DNA of 64,000 nucleotides, taken from Flaccisagitta enflata (lineage: Eukaryota > Chaetognatha > Sagittoidea > Aphragmophora). Shown here piece after piece: positions 35,474 through 46,899 of the stretch (its first letter is position 1; each line of letters opens with the position of its first letter). The notes under the pieces are model-generated. The model worked only from the letters and a program-made list of their open reading frames with translations, was not told the DNA's origin and did not search any database. A program made the position numbers and the translations under genes. The DNA is taken from assembly GCA_965153355.1 (NCBI GenBank), contig OZ231126.1:92256001-92320000 (forward strand). The letters run 5' to 3'.

Positions 35474-35632
35474 TTTTAGTTGCGGACACGCAACTCTATA
35501 AGAGGCTTTGTCCGTCGGTCGGTCGGTCGGTCGGTTGGTCGGTCCGTCACGCTCGAGTTGAAAAGTGGGAAAACGCGCATTTCCGCCCCTGCCCACCTGT
35601 CCGCAACTGGTGGCCGTGTATCCGGCCTTGTT
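35474..35632 (-). mobile_element. Family H full-length copy
   Basis: TTTTTAGTTGCGGACACGCA to TATCCGGCCTTGTT. The decamer AGTTGCGGAC matches the arm exactly. It is followed by a 220-bp CTT/TTTTCT repeat (35640-35860). Confidence 0.8.
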
Positions 35633-35978
35633 CTTTTTGTTCATGTTCTTGTTCTTGTTCTTGTTTTTCCTCGTTCTTCTTGTTCATCTACGTCTTTTTC
35701 TTCTTCTTCTTCTACATCTTGATCTTCTTCTTCTTCTTCTTCTTCTTCTCCTTCTCCTTCTTCTTCTTCTTCTTCTTCTTTTTCTTTTTCTTTTTCTTTT
35801 TCTTTTTCTTTTTCTTTTTCTTCTTCTTCTTCTTCTTCTTCTTCTTCTTCTTCCATATTATAAACGACATTTCTTCTTCATCTTCTTCTTCCATATTTTA
35901 ATCCATATTCTCAACTCGCGAAGTAAATCGAATCCATTATATTCTTCTTCACCAAATCACCGCGCCGGCACCAACGAA

Positions 35979-36205
35979 AACAAGGCCGGATACACGGCTA
36001 CCCTAGTCGCGTGCGGGTGGGCAGGAGCAGTGCTGGAGAAGGTCACTGGGTTATCTGGACAGGAGCCATATGCTCAAAAAGCTCAAAAACGCCAAAAAAG
36101 TAAAAGGGGACCAACCAACCAACCAACCGACTGACCAACCGACCGACCGACCAACCAATGGACCGACAAAGCGGGGTGTAGAGTCGCGTAGCACGCGACG
36201 AAAAA
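35979..36205 (+). mobile_element. Family H full-length copy
   Basis: AACAAGGCCGGATACACGGC to GCACGCGACGAAAAA, near-twin of the copy at 35154. ACGAAAA occurs at both borders and may be a target duplication. Confidence 0.8.
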
Positions 36206-36354
36206 TGGCAAAATAACAAAAAAATGAGAATATATTTCCAACTATCATCCGAAAAACCAACGCAGCAGAAAATCATTAGCCAAATTTGTAAAAACGATCG
36301 ACGGAATTATTCGTTACAAAAAGATGAGTGAGAGAATTGTAAAAAGAAAGTCTT

Positions 36355-36419
36355 TTATTTAAATACAATCGTGGCACGCAGATCAGGATCGTCGTGTCCG
36401 GGCCGTCCGGCGCGATAAG
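36355..36419 (-). CDS. Likely last exon of an unidentified minus-strand gene
   Basis: A long pyrimidine tract and TTTTCTCAG acceptor precede 65 nt. One frame reads YRAGRPGHDDPDLRATIVFK and stops at TAA, which overlaps an AATAAA polyadenylation signal. A second frame ends at TGA 27 nt before the same signal. Upstream exons would lie to the right of 36420; none was recognised. The protein is not identified. Confidence 0.4.
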
Positions 36420-36536
36420 CTGAGAAAACTAAAAAAGAAAAAAAAGTTTGAAGAGAAAAAGTTAAAAAATTTCCATTTTTTTCATCTCTCTTTTTCACTT
36501 TTACTCCTCCTCTCCCTCCTTCCATCGTTCTCCATC

Positions 36537-36537
<1 letters not shown>

Positions 36538-36587
<50 letters not shown>

Positions 36588-36593
36588 GTCTGT

Positions 36594-36668
<75 letters not shown>

Positions 36669-36688
36669 TTCTTTCTTTCTTTCTTTCT

Positions 36689-36750
<62 letters not shown>
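36538..36750. repeat. CT/CTTT/CTGT compound microsatellite
   Basis: (CT)n, (CTTT)n, (CTGT)n, (CTTT)n and (CT)n in succession, symmetrical in layout. Also CTT-rich DNA at 35640-35860. Confidence 0.95.
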
Positions 36751-36751
36751 G

Positions 36752-36930
36752 TTTTAGTTGCGGATACGCAAGAGGCTTTGTCCGTCCGTCTGTCCGTTCG
36801 TGGTGAACGAGTCAAATGCGAGGGAATGTGTATTTGTGATGCTGCTTTTGTGATTGTGAGTGTGAGTGAGCACGGGGTGGAGGAGGGTATGGATGGGAGT
36901 TCTATGCCCCTGCCCCCGCGTCACTTCTTC
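36752..36930 (-). mobile_element. Family H copy, AAGTGACGCG subfamily, degenerate
   Basis: TAGTTGCGGATACGCAAGAG, GTCCGTCCGTCTG tract, and CCCGCGTCACTTC. A shorter relative lies at 37391-37492 (TTTTTAGTCGCGAATCGCGA). Confidence 0.6.
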
Positions 36931-37492
36931 GTCCATTTCCCCCGCTCTCGTCTTTTTTTCCTTTTTCCGTGCGTCTTCGCTCACATGAAAGTGGCTGACT
37001 GTCCTTCTGCCTTCTGGTTGTCGGTCTTTCTGTCGGTCAAGCAAACGTTTAAAATCACTAGTACAGCTCCGAGGCACTTAATCAAAACAGCGGCACCTAT
37101 CTAATCTTTCATTCAGTAATTTAGTAACTCGTTCATTCATTCATAAATAGCATTCATTAAAAAACGTTCATTCATAAATTCTTAATCAGCGAGGCGCCAT
37201 AATTGGCAATTACTTGGGCTTGTTTCCCTTCAATTATCTAATCATTTAATTCTTGATGGTGTTCTTCTGATCGTGGTTGGCGTAATTGATAATTTCACTT
37301 CACTTCACTTCTACCTCTTCTTCTCCTTCCTCTACATTTCCTTCTCTTTCTTGTTTTTTCTCCTCGTCTCTTGACTTCTCTCAAGAGACATTTTTAGTCG
37401 CGAATCGCGACTTTATGAGAAGCTTTGTCCGTCAAATATGCATATGCGCCCCAGCCCTCCGTCCGCGACGATGTCATAACCCCGGGACAATT

Positions 37493-38364
37493 GTTCTCCG
37501 ACTTCTTAAAATTTCTTTTTTTGTGCGCGATGGAATACCATTCCGACGCGGACTATAATTAGCGACCGGTCACGACGCTCAGCAAGGTCGTGTAAAATAA
37601 TCGTTGAAAAGCGCGAAATTTCTGCGCTGAAAATAGCTTAGATATGAGATAAAGAGTGCTGATTGTCAGGCAATGAGCTATTATCAATGCTAAATATGCT
37701 AATGCATGTCAGATTACATCATATAGCATCAAGAAATCATAGAAAACCGGAAGAAAAATGGTTATTGCGATCCACGGAAATTATCAAAATAGACCTCATC
37801 TTTGATAAAACGGGAAGGGATCTCATTGTTTTTCGCTTCACGAAGTTCAGACATATATGAAAGAGTAGACCAAGAAGGGCCTATATCTCAAATTTCATCA
37901 CAATCGGTCAACGCGCTCACCTCCTACCATGCGTGCATTTGTTAGGTTTGTTTCAATAAAAATGGCTGCTTCGCGGTGGTTGATTTTCTTGCGCGCAAAA
38001 CGGTTTACGCGCTGCAGTCGATAAAGTAAGTCAAACAAAAACCTCAATAGTTCATAAATTGTTTTTAATTCCATCAAAATATATAATGCAGCATATCGTT
38101 CGAAAGCTCTTGACATAATAAACATGATTGTGTGTATGTATAAAGTCGAATCTGAAAAATTAAAGATTTATATCGAAATCATCAATTTCTTTATGTTAAG
38201 CTTGCATGACCGGATCTGCATAGGAATTCCTAAAAAGTATTACACCATCGTAAACACAAGGACATAGCGCTAACACTATCAAGAAATTATCTTGATTCCT
38301 CTTATTTAGTGTAAATGAGCTATGATTCAAAGATCTTAAATAAAAAAAATATCCCTTTTTCGAT
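37493..38364. other. No gene recognised
   Basis: Only weak frames on both strands, e.g. a minus-strand frame around 37920-38120. The phrase GACCGATTGTGATGAAATTT-like on the minus strand is typical of repeat-derived sequence. Confidence 0.5.
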
Positions 38365-40176
38365 TATACACACATCTCTGGATACCCCCCCAAAGAGAAT
38401 CAGAATACCCATTTTTTCTGACTGTGTCATTTGTCTTCAGGAACATGTGGACTATTAAAAAAAACAAAAAACAAAAAAATTCATCTGAAATTTTTTCATT
38501 TATATCATTTTTTAAGCAAAAAAAGAGCATTTTTAGCAATTTTTAGGCTTGAGATTGTTCATACAGCTTTGAAAATCTTAAAAAATACAAGAAATGTGTG
38601 GCAATAGCTAAAATATACATGTTTCAACCCTTAGCATAAAGTTTTTTGGGATATCAAAGAGATAAGAGCACAAAAACAGCAAAAAAACGGAAAAATATCA
38701 TTTTTTTTTTGTATGCTTAAGTCCTAATTTGTTTATATATACATAAATACTCATGAAAAATCCTAGAAATGTTTGGCATTAGCTAAAATATACATATTTT
38801 CACCCTTTACAGAAATTTTTTTTTAGATATCGTTAAGTTAAAAACAAAAAAAAAGCCAAAAAACTGTAAAATATCGTTTTTTTCAGTATTTCTAAGTCCA
38901 AATTCATACATGTAGTACAACAACTCCTGAAAAATCCTGGCCTTTACGTAGCTTAAAAATATATTTTCAAGCTGTAAATAAAACAAGGCCGGATACACAG
39001 CTACCCCAGTCGCGTGCGGGCGAGCAAGGGCCATATTTTAAGTCAGTGGAGCAATTGGGCAGGAGCGGTATAGCCAAAAACCCCATAAACGCCGAAAAAG
39101 TAAAGTGTGACGGACCGACGGACGGACCGACGGACTGATGGACCGAGGACCGACGGACCGACAAAGCGGGTTGTAGAGTCGCGTAGCACGTGACTAAAAA
39201 TATCTTGAAAATTTTGCCACAATGAGTAAACAAAGCCGGATACATGGCTACCCCAGTTGCGTGCGGGTGGGCAGGGGCCATAGTTGAGGTCACCAGATCA
39301 TTTGGGCAAGAGCGGTGAGGCCAAAAACCCTAAAAACCCCCCAAAAAAGTAAAATGTGACCAACAGATGGACCGACCAACGGACCGACAAAGCGGGGTGT
39401 AGAGTCGCGTAGCACTTGACTAAAGAAATTATATTCATACTAACACTAAATATTACTGGAGTTTTTTATAAAATATGAAGCTGCATAAGCAATTCTGTGC
39501 TGGACAATGCTTAAAAACAATATTTTGCTATTTTTAAGTTATTTTAGGGTTTTAAACTTAAAAATATGGTTAATAACAAGTTTTTCAGGATGAAAAAAAT
39601 TAAACTCAGATTACTACTGCACATTTCTAGGATTTTTCAAGAGTTATTATACTGCATGAACAAATTAAGATTTGAAAATACTGAAAAAAATAATATTTTT
39701 TTTTTCGTTTTTTTATCATGATCATATCTTTTAGATTTTCCAAAATACTTTTTATCAAGGGTTAAAACATGTATATTCTAGCTATTACCACACATTTCTA
39801 GGATTTTTCAAGAGTTATTATGCTGCATGAATGAATTATAACTTGAAAATACTGAGAAAAAAAACGATATTTCACCATGTTTTTTTTGTTTTTTTATGCT
39901 CTTATCTTTCAGATATCTTAAAAAAAATTTTGAAAAGGGTAAAAACAGCTAGCTATTGCCACATATTTTCAAAGCTGTATGAACAATTACATGCCCTAAA
40001 ATTACTAAAAATGCCTTTTTTTTGCTTAGATAGTTAAATAAATGAAAAAAATTCAAACAAATTTTTTTTTCTTTTTTTTTTTTAGTAGCCCACATGTTCC
40101 TGAAGACAAATGACACAGTCAGAAAAAATGGGTATTTCGATTCTCTTTGGGGGGTATCCAGAGATGTGTGTATATT
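38365..40176. repeat. Long inverted-repeat (foldback) element carrying two family H copies
   Basis: GATTATACACACATCTCTGG and the following ~100 bp at 38365 are repeated inverted at 40075-40176 (CCAGAGATGTGTGTATATTA). The interior has repeats of GAAATGTTTGGCATTAGC-like units in both orientations. Two plus-strand family H copies lie inside (38983-39200 and 39230-39424). Confidence 0.65.
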
Positions 40177-40562
40177 ACAAATTTTAAGGCCCCTTACATT
40201 CAAACTACAGACACGTGACTCTATAGGCCACTTCTTGTCAATCCATTGGTCAGTTTGTTCATTCATTTGTATGTCCGTTTGCCCATCCGTCTATGCGTCT
40301 GCGTTTCTCGGCTGTTTTTGGCCCAAATGACATCATATACTGAGAGTGTTTCTATTGTCAACAAGAATCTCAAGTGATTCCGTGAAACGCGTTTTCAGCG
40401 TAAACACATATGAATTTCAACTGTCCCCACAAGGAAGTGAGCAAAGTGAGTGAGATAGCTTGTGAATGGAGCGAGCAAGTACAAGTGAAGCGAGCGTAGC
40501 AAAGCGGAGCGCTGCGGAGCGAGTGAGGGAACGAATGTAACGCGCGACCGAGTGGCCCGTTA

Positions 40563-40746
40563 ACATGGCTGGATACACGGCTACCCCAGTCGCTTGCGGG
40601 TGGGCAGGAGGAGATCAGTTAAGCATTTGGGCAGAAGCAGTGAGCCCAAACAGCTCAAAATCGCCTAAAAAGTAAAAGCGGGAATGACCGACGCACGGAC
40701 GGACGGACAAAAAAACGGGGTGTAGAGTGCGTAGCAAGTGACTACA
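40563..40746 (+). mobile_element. Family H full-length copy
   Basis: ACATGGCTGGATACACGGCT to GTAGCAAGTGACTACAAA. Decamer AGTCGCTTGC against arm complement AGTCACTTGC; the CTTGC/GCAAG change is shared by both ends. Confidence 0.7.
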
Positions 40747-40762
40747 AACGCGATTGTCACGA

Positions 40763-41050
40763 GTCACAAGTGACGCGGGGTCTCAGTATTGTTTCGGACT
40801 GGTGGACATGGGCAGCCAGCCCAGATTCTCACACCAACTCCCATCACACACACAAACATACACGAAAAGTATCCAGAGAGTGAGAGCAAGAGGGGAAGTG
40901 AAAACGAGAGCGAAAGCAAAAGGAAGGGCAAAAGCGAGAGCAAGAGATAGCAGGAGAGAACACAAGTCTGAACACAAGAGCGGATGCAAAAGCAAACGCA
41001 AGAGCCAACGCGAGGAAAAATGCAAAAGCAATGGCGAGAGCTAACGCAAA
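40763..41050 (+). mobile_element. Truncated family H copy running into an AGAGCAAAAGC repeat
   Basis: AAGTGACGCGGGGTCTCAGT and CACACAAACATACACGAAAA mark the AAGTGACGCG subfamily. The 3' part is replaced by degenerate hexamer repeats (GAGAGCAAAAGC) at 40880-41070. Confidence 0.55.
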
Positions 41051-41427
41051 TGCGAGAGCAAACGTGAACATGAGAGAAAACTCCAGCAGTAAGCTGTATG
41101 TTGGATCGAAGCCAATGGTATGATATATACCTAAAGTGTTTTGTCTACTGACTGTGTATGTCTGCTGACAGACAGACGGAAATGTGACTGACAGACGGAC
41201 CATCCAACCTACTCACTGAGCAACACATAGTGCCGTGTACACGTGACTAAAAATCATGAGATGTCACGACACGGCAAAACTGAAAATTAAAGCGCACCTA
41301 GCGTCGATCAAATTTGATTCTGCATAGTTCGTTTTCCAACCCGAAAATCGGTCTGTCAGTCCTCCAGTCTATCTGTCCTTCAGTCCATCAGTCTGTCGGT
41401 AAATCCGTCCATCGGTCTGTCACATTT

Positions 41428-41550
41428 TTAGTTGCGTGCTAGGAAACTCTACATCCCGCTTTGTTGGTCCATCAGTCCATCTGTCCATCACAATTTACTT
41501 TTTATGGGTTTGTGTGGTCTTCGGCCTCACAGCACCTTCCCAAATGATCA
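41428..41550 (-). mobile_element. Family H fragment
   Basis: TTTTTAGTTGCGTGCTAGGA, TACATCCCGCTTTGTTGGTC and CTTCGGCCTCACAGC match the 3' half of the long subfamily. Confidence 0.6.
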
Positions 41551-41553
41551 TTT

Positions 41554-42065
41554 TCAGGTGCGCCATAGCACCTCTATAACCACTATATGAATTAAAAAAA
41601 AAGACGCACTTTTGAATGATTGATTGCGCCATTGAAAATCAAAAAAACTAACTAAAATCTTAGACCATTTTGAAGCCCTTGAAAAACTCTTTCATTTGGC
41701 GCCAATCTGGTATCTCTATCTTTTTTCGTTTAGAAATGGCATTAGTTTGAGTAAAAATGTTGCAAAATTTGTTTTTGCAGTTTCTTTGAAAAAGATGCAA
41801 TTCAGCAAAATGGTGTCTCACTTTAAAGAGCTCTAGCTCCTAAACCGTTAAAGATACAGATCTGGGATTGGTCTAGAATGAAAGATAATTCGAAAATCTT
41901 CAAAATCACTCTCTCTGTAAAATTTTTTTGGTACTTTTTAAGTCAGTTTTATCAGCAAATACAAAGGTGCGTCTTTTTTTTTAATTTGTATAGTAGCTCT
42001 GTCTGTTGGTTGGTTGGTTGGTTGGTCGAGTTGAAAATCTCTAAAAGAAGCAAAAATCACTGGAA
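41554..42065 (-). mobile_element. Family H variant (GGTGCGCC) split by an inverted-repeat insertion
   Basis: AGGTGCGCCATAGCACCTCT at 41556 and TCTGTCTGTTGGTTGG at 42000 are separated by about 400 bp with inverted ends (AATTAAAAAAAAAGACGCAC at 41591 against GTGCGTCTTTTTTTTAATTT at 41969). Confidence 0.55.
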
Positions 42066-42093
42066 ATGATTCAGAAATATGCTATGATGATTT

Positions 42094-42605
42094 CTAGGTG
42101 CGCCATAGCACCTCTATAAGAGGCTCTGTCCGTCCGTCCGTCCGTTCGTCCATCCGTCGGTCACTCTTGAACGAAAAATCGCTAAAAATGTTTGAAATCA
42201 ATTGAAAGCTCATTTCGATTATCATTGATGATACTTGTCATTTCATCTACTGAAGTAATCAACTACAGTTAGGTCTGATAGAGCTGGTGATAGGTCGGAT
42301 AGGTCTGATAGAGCTGGTGATAGGTCGGATAGGTCTGATAGAGCTGGGGATAGGTCTGGTAGAGCTCGGGATAGGTCTGCTAGAGCTCAGGATAGGTCTG
42401 TTAGAGTTCAGGATAGATTGATAGAGCTAAGGATAGGTCTGATAGAGCTCAGGATAGGCCTGATAGGGCTAGGGATAGGTCTGATAGAGCTGGTGATAGG
42501 TCGGATAGGTCTCATAGAGCTAGGGATAGGTCTGATGGAGCTAGGGATAGGTCTAAGAATAAATAACGCCCGGCGCACCGTCTTGGCCCGTGTATCCGGC
42601 CTTAT
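42094..42605 (-). mobile_element. Family H variant with a 22-bp minisatellite core
   Basis: The terminal hairpin is AGGTGCGCCATAGCACCT; the opposite end is GTGTATCCGGCCTTATT with subterminal GGTGCGCC, an exact match to this hairpin rather than to AGTCGCG. The core (42265-42557) repeats GGATAGGTCTGATAGAGCT. Confidence 0.75.
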
Positions 42606-43259
42606 TGCTTAGTTTTTACCTGTTTTTTGGTATATCCGATCCAGTTTTTAGTGAGAAACTGCTCTCGGTACCATATTTTCTCTAGCGGTGGTCATGCTCC
42701 AGCAGTTGGCCTCAAAAATCGCAACTAATCATCGATTGTGTACTGAAAATTGCAGTATTTGCCCATTTTGAATGTTTTACATTTCTTTTTTTGCCTTTAG
42801 TAAGCAATAACTTTTAAACGGTTGGACCAATATTCGCGCCAAAGGTACCAGTCGATTCGTCTGCAAAAACTCTTCATTTTGTTCACCAATTTTTTATATT
42901 TATCTTAAAAATTGTATGAGAAATGGCCTAAAACGTGAAGACATGTCATCAACGATTATTCTGAGGCAAATCTAGCATCATTTTTGTAGGCTTTTTTTGC
43001 TTAAAAGTGCAATCTGAAGGTAGCGATCGACCTAAATCATCCTATTAAGTGTCTATAAGTGTGAATTGACCAAAAAATTCATGATAATCACGAAATCTAA
43101 ATTAGGTGTCCCCTTACTACTATAATTCGAGGCGGGTGGGTGTCGTCGTTGTCGTCGTCGTCGTTGTCGTTGTCGTCGTCGTCCACACTTTTAAAAATAG
43201 GCTAACTTTTGAACGCCTTGACCGATTTGCTTCATATTTGGAGGGAAGTTGTATTAGGG

Positions 43260-44560
43260 TAAGCCGCTTTGCAGCCTATGCGTATGTTATGATCCGACCC
43301 ACCCAACCGGCCCAACCAGCCTACCAGCCTAAAAGTGAAAAATGTGCATAACTTTGGCATTTTTCTACCGATTTGGTTAAAATTTGGTATGTAGTCCCTA
43401 AATGGAAGAACTCAACATATATATATGAATTGTAAAGATTTTAGCATGCTAACTGGCCAAACCGGCGTACCACCCAACTAGCCTATCAGCCTAAAAGTGA
43501 AAAACGTGCATAACTTTGGCATTTTTCAACCGATCAGGTTAAAACTTGGTATGTAGTCTCTAAATGGAAAAATTCAACATATGTATTTGATTTGTAAAGA
43601 TTATAGCACGCTAACCGGCCAAACCAGCCTACCACCCAACTAGCCTACCAGCCTAAAAGTGAAAAACGTGCATAACTTTGGCATTTTTCTACCGATTTGG
43701 TTAAAATTTGGCATATACTATCTAGGAAATAAGTTTGGAAACACTTTCAAAGAGACATAACTTGACTTCCTGTTGAGATAACTAAATAAAATTTAGAAGC
43801 ATTTTAAACTACATCAAATAATCTACAATCTGAGCCCAATCTGGTTTCTGTGCATCAAACCGTTTAGAAATGCCATTACTTTGAAATTGATCACATACTT
43901 TCAATAATGGCAAAAATAGTAGGAATTCTTTTTTCTTCTTCCCTTCCATCTTTGAAATGCTCTCAAATCTATTCAAAATGTGATTTAAACATGCGGATTG
44001 CACCACTGGTTAGCTCTTGAGCCCTAGTTTTATAATTTCATGGATTTTTAATAAGATTTCAAGAGGGAAGTAGCCCAATTTTACTGCCAAAATTACAAAA
44101 ATTCACTGTGTTTACCATAATAATTTCTGAGTTGTGATATACAAACTAGACTTGCGGTCCCTAAACTGGATTGAAGATTGTTTTTCTCTTTTGTTCCAGT
44201 TAATATAAATATAAATTTAATCAAAAATGATCAGGTATAAGATTTTTGAGCACATGAAGGGAGAAAAGTACCATCAACCCTAAGTGTTTCCAAACTTTTT
44301 TCCTAGATAGTAGTCCCTTAATGGAAGAATTCAACATATGTATTTGAATTATAAAGATTATAGCATGCTAACCGGCCAAACCGGCCTACCACCCAACCAG
44401 CCTACCAGCCTAAAAGTGAAAAAGTGCATAACTTTGGCATTTTTCAACCGATTTGGTTAAAACTTGGTATGTAGTCTCTAAATGGAAGGACTCAACATAT
44501 GCATGTATGTATTTGATTTGTAAAGATTATAGCATGCTTACTGGCCAAACCGGCCAAACC
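43260..44560. repeat. 162-bp tandem satellite (plus sense)
   Basis: Units start near CCTACCAGCCTAAAAGTGAA at 43319, 43482, 43644 and, past the MITE, 44401; spacing 162-163 bp. Each unit includes ACTTTGGCATTTTTC and AATGGAAGAACTCAACATAT. Confidence 0.8.
43718..44310. mobile_element. TA-flanked MITE inserted in a 162-bp satellite
   Basis: CTATCTAGGAAATAAGTTTG and CAAACTTTTTTCCTAGATAG are inverted ends between TA dinucleotides. Removing 593 bp plus one TA restores the 162-bp spacing of the surrounding tandem repeats, which confirms the borders. Diverged pieces occur at 46450-46895 and 60400-60540. Confidence 0.85.
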
Positions 44561-44566
44561 GTCCTT

Positions 44567-44845
44567 TGACAACGCCATTTGACAACGTCGTTTGACAACG
44601 CCGTTTGACTACGCCATTTGACAACGCTGTTAGACAACGCCGTTTGACAACGCCGTTTGACAACGCCGTTTGACAATGCCGTTTGACAACGCCGTTTGAC
44701 AACGCCGTTTGACAACGCCGTTTGACGACATCCTTTGAGGACGTCGTTTGACGACGCCGTTTGATGACGCCGTTTGACGACGCCGTTTGACAACGCCGTT
44801 TGACAACGCCGTTTGACGACGCCATATGACGACGCCGTTTGACCC
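44567..44845. repeat. 13-bp minisatellite
   Basis: About 21 copies of GACAACGCCGTTT, with a GACGACGCCGTTT variant in the right half. It directly follows the last 162-bp satellite unit. Confidence 0.85.
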
Positions 44846-44952
44846 CAGTCACGGACCCATACTCTTTTAAGATTTTTTTCTTTCATCTTCATCTTCATCT
44901 ACAGCAACCTCTTCTGTTCCTTCTTTCTTATTCTGCAACTTCATTTTCCTCT

Positions 44953-45270
44953 TTTTGCAGCGGCCCCAGAGCTGCAGAGGGCCGATGTCCTGTAAAACAC
45001 AGGGGTGAATTGCTACGTATGTCCGTTCATCCCCCCCACGGCCGACCAAGCCCAATTAGCCTAAAATCTGGCCTTCCAAACCACAAATCTGATCTCTCAA
45101 GTCGCAAATCTGCCCTTTCTAGCAGCAAATCTGCTCTCTCAGAATTCAAATCAGCCCTCTTAAGCCTCAAATCTGCTCTGCCCCAAATAAACCCGCTCAA
45201 GCTTCAAATCTGCCCTCTCAAGCCTAAAATCTCCACTTTTGGACCTTAACTTTGCCCTCTCAGGGGGTGA
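44953..45270. mobile_element. Family G element, right end lost
   Basis: GCAGCGGCCCCAGAGCTGCA, GATGTCCTGTAAAACACAGG and a TGCCCTCTCAAGCCTCAAATC array. Confidence 0.6.
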
Positions 45271-45640
45271 TGACGAATTTGTCTCAACCATAATGTCTTA
45301 ATCACTTTTTTCCTCAAACAGAATTTGTCACTATATAAATGTCTTAAACTAGCCCTCTCAAAGTCTATGATTTAACTTAAAAATGGCCATTCTCAAATTC
45401 TCAGGCCTCAGATTAGCTTTCCCTAGGCCTCAGATTAACCCACCAAGACCTTAATTCGTCTTATTTACCAAATCTAATCTTCGCATACTTAAAAAATCTG
45501 AACAGTAATTGGGGGAATTGGGGAAAAGTGGGTTAAAGGGGGTTAAAGGGAGTTAAAGACCACCAATTCCATAATCACTATGACCGAAAGATCAAAAAAC
45601 CCTACAAAATGTATATGACTTGGACAACATCACATTACAA
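45270..45640. other. No gene recognised
   Basis: Degenerate CTCAGGCCTCAGATTA-type units trail off from the family G copy. No coding frame. Confidence 0.6.
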
Positions 45641-46465
45641 CGCAAAAAAACCAAAACAAGGACAACTACATATGTCAACTACATATGTTGAGTCTTTCCA
45701 TTTTGAGTATCTATACCAAGTTTCAAGCAAATTGGTTGAGAAATGGCGAAGTTAAACCCACTTTTCACTTTTGGGCTTGTAGACTGGTAGATGGTAGGCT
45801 GGTTGGGTGGTAGGCTGGTTTGACAGAATTAATAGTGTGCATATGTTGAGTTCCTCTATTTAGAAACTCTATGCCAAGTTTCAACTAAATTGGTTGAAAA
45901 ATGTCAAAGTTAGGCAAGATTTACACTTTTGGGCTGGTAGGCTGGTTGGGTGTAAGGCTGGTTTGGCCAGTTAGCATGCTCAAACGCATATAAAACACAA
46001 ACATGTGTTGAATCCTTCCATTTAGAAACTCCATAACAAATTTCAACCAAATCAGTTGAAAAATGCCAAAGATATACACGTTTTTCACTTTTAGGCTGGT
46101 AGGTAGGGTGGTCACGAAATAGGGTCAAATTTCAAAAAATGATATACTCCAGTTTTTTGCATAAATGTACCAAAAAAGAAGGTTTTCCCACAAGTAGAGG
46201 TCTGAATTTGAAGATTAAACCATGGCGGCAAAACTATAGGCTTCCTATGGCAATAAAAAAATCCCCATAGCAACCCTATAGTTTTGCCGACAAGGTTTCT
46301 TGTTTGATTTCACACCCCAGCTTGTGAGAAATCCTTCTTTTATTGGACATTTGTGCAAAGGGCTCAAGTATACCAATATATGAAATTTGACCCAATTCGG
46401 GACCACCCTACTGGTAGGCTGGTTGGGTGGTAGACTGGTCTGACAGGATAAATAGTAGATTTTTG
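45640..46465. repeat. 162-bp satellite, inverted block
   Basis: CACTTTTGGGCTGGTAGGCT recurs about every 160 bp (45767, 45928, 46086), in the sense opposite to the block at 43260. It is interrupted by the MITE at 46106. Confidence 0.75.
46106..46408. mobile_element. TA-flanked palindromic MITE
   Basis: GGGTGGTCACGAAATAGGGT and its inverse ending GGGACCACCC between TA dinucleotides, with further internal inverted repeats (GGCAAAACTATAGG against CCTATAGTTTTGCC). Confidence 0.8.
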
Positions 46466-46581
46466 GTCATTTGACTGCAAAATTGGGCTACTTCTCTTTT
46501 CAAATCTGATTCAAAATCCATGAGATTATTAAACTAAAGCTCAAGAGCTAAACAGCGGTGAAATCCGCATATCGTTATCAT

Positions 46582-46724
46582 TTTTTAGTCGCGTGCACGC
46601 GACTCTATGACCCACTCTGTCCGTCCGTCCGTCCGTCTGTCGGTCGGTCCCACTTAGCTTTTTTAGCTTTTTCGCCGCTCCTGCCCACCCGCACGCGACT
46701 TCGGCTCGTGTATACGGCCTTGTT
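46582..46724 (-). mobile_element. Family H full-length short copy
   Basis: TTTTTAGTCGCGTGCACGCG to GTATACGGCCTTGTT in 143 bp. Decamer and hairpin arm match exactly (AGTCGCGTGC). It is inserted in a degenerate copy of the element at 43718. Confidence 0.8.
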
Positions 46725-46899
46725 GATAAAATTTCAAAAATGGAAGGGTAGGAGTCCCATTTTTTTGCCATTTTTCAAAGTACTTGATCAACTTCAAAGT
46801 AATGGCATTTAAAAACAGTTTGATGCACAGAGACCAGATTGCACTCAGATTGTAGATTTTTTGACATAGATTAAAATGCTTATAAATTTTTTTCAATTA

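Noticed and set aside
40430-40560. GAGCGAGC-rich stretch resembling a structured or regulatory sequence
   Set aside because: It is a degenerate AGCGAGCG/AGTGAG repeat without a clear fold, and no other copy was seen in the window.
44527-44898. Repetitive minus-strand protein with VVKRRCQTALSNG units
   Set aside because: It is the 13-bp minisatellite read through; 39 nt make one apparent 13-residue period. No splice sites or start context.
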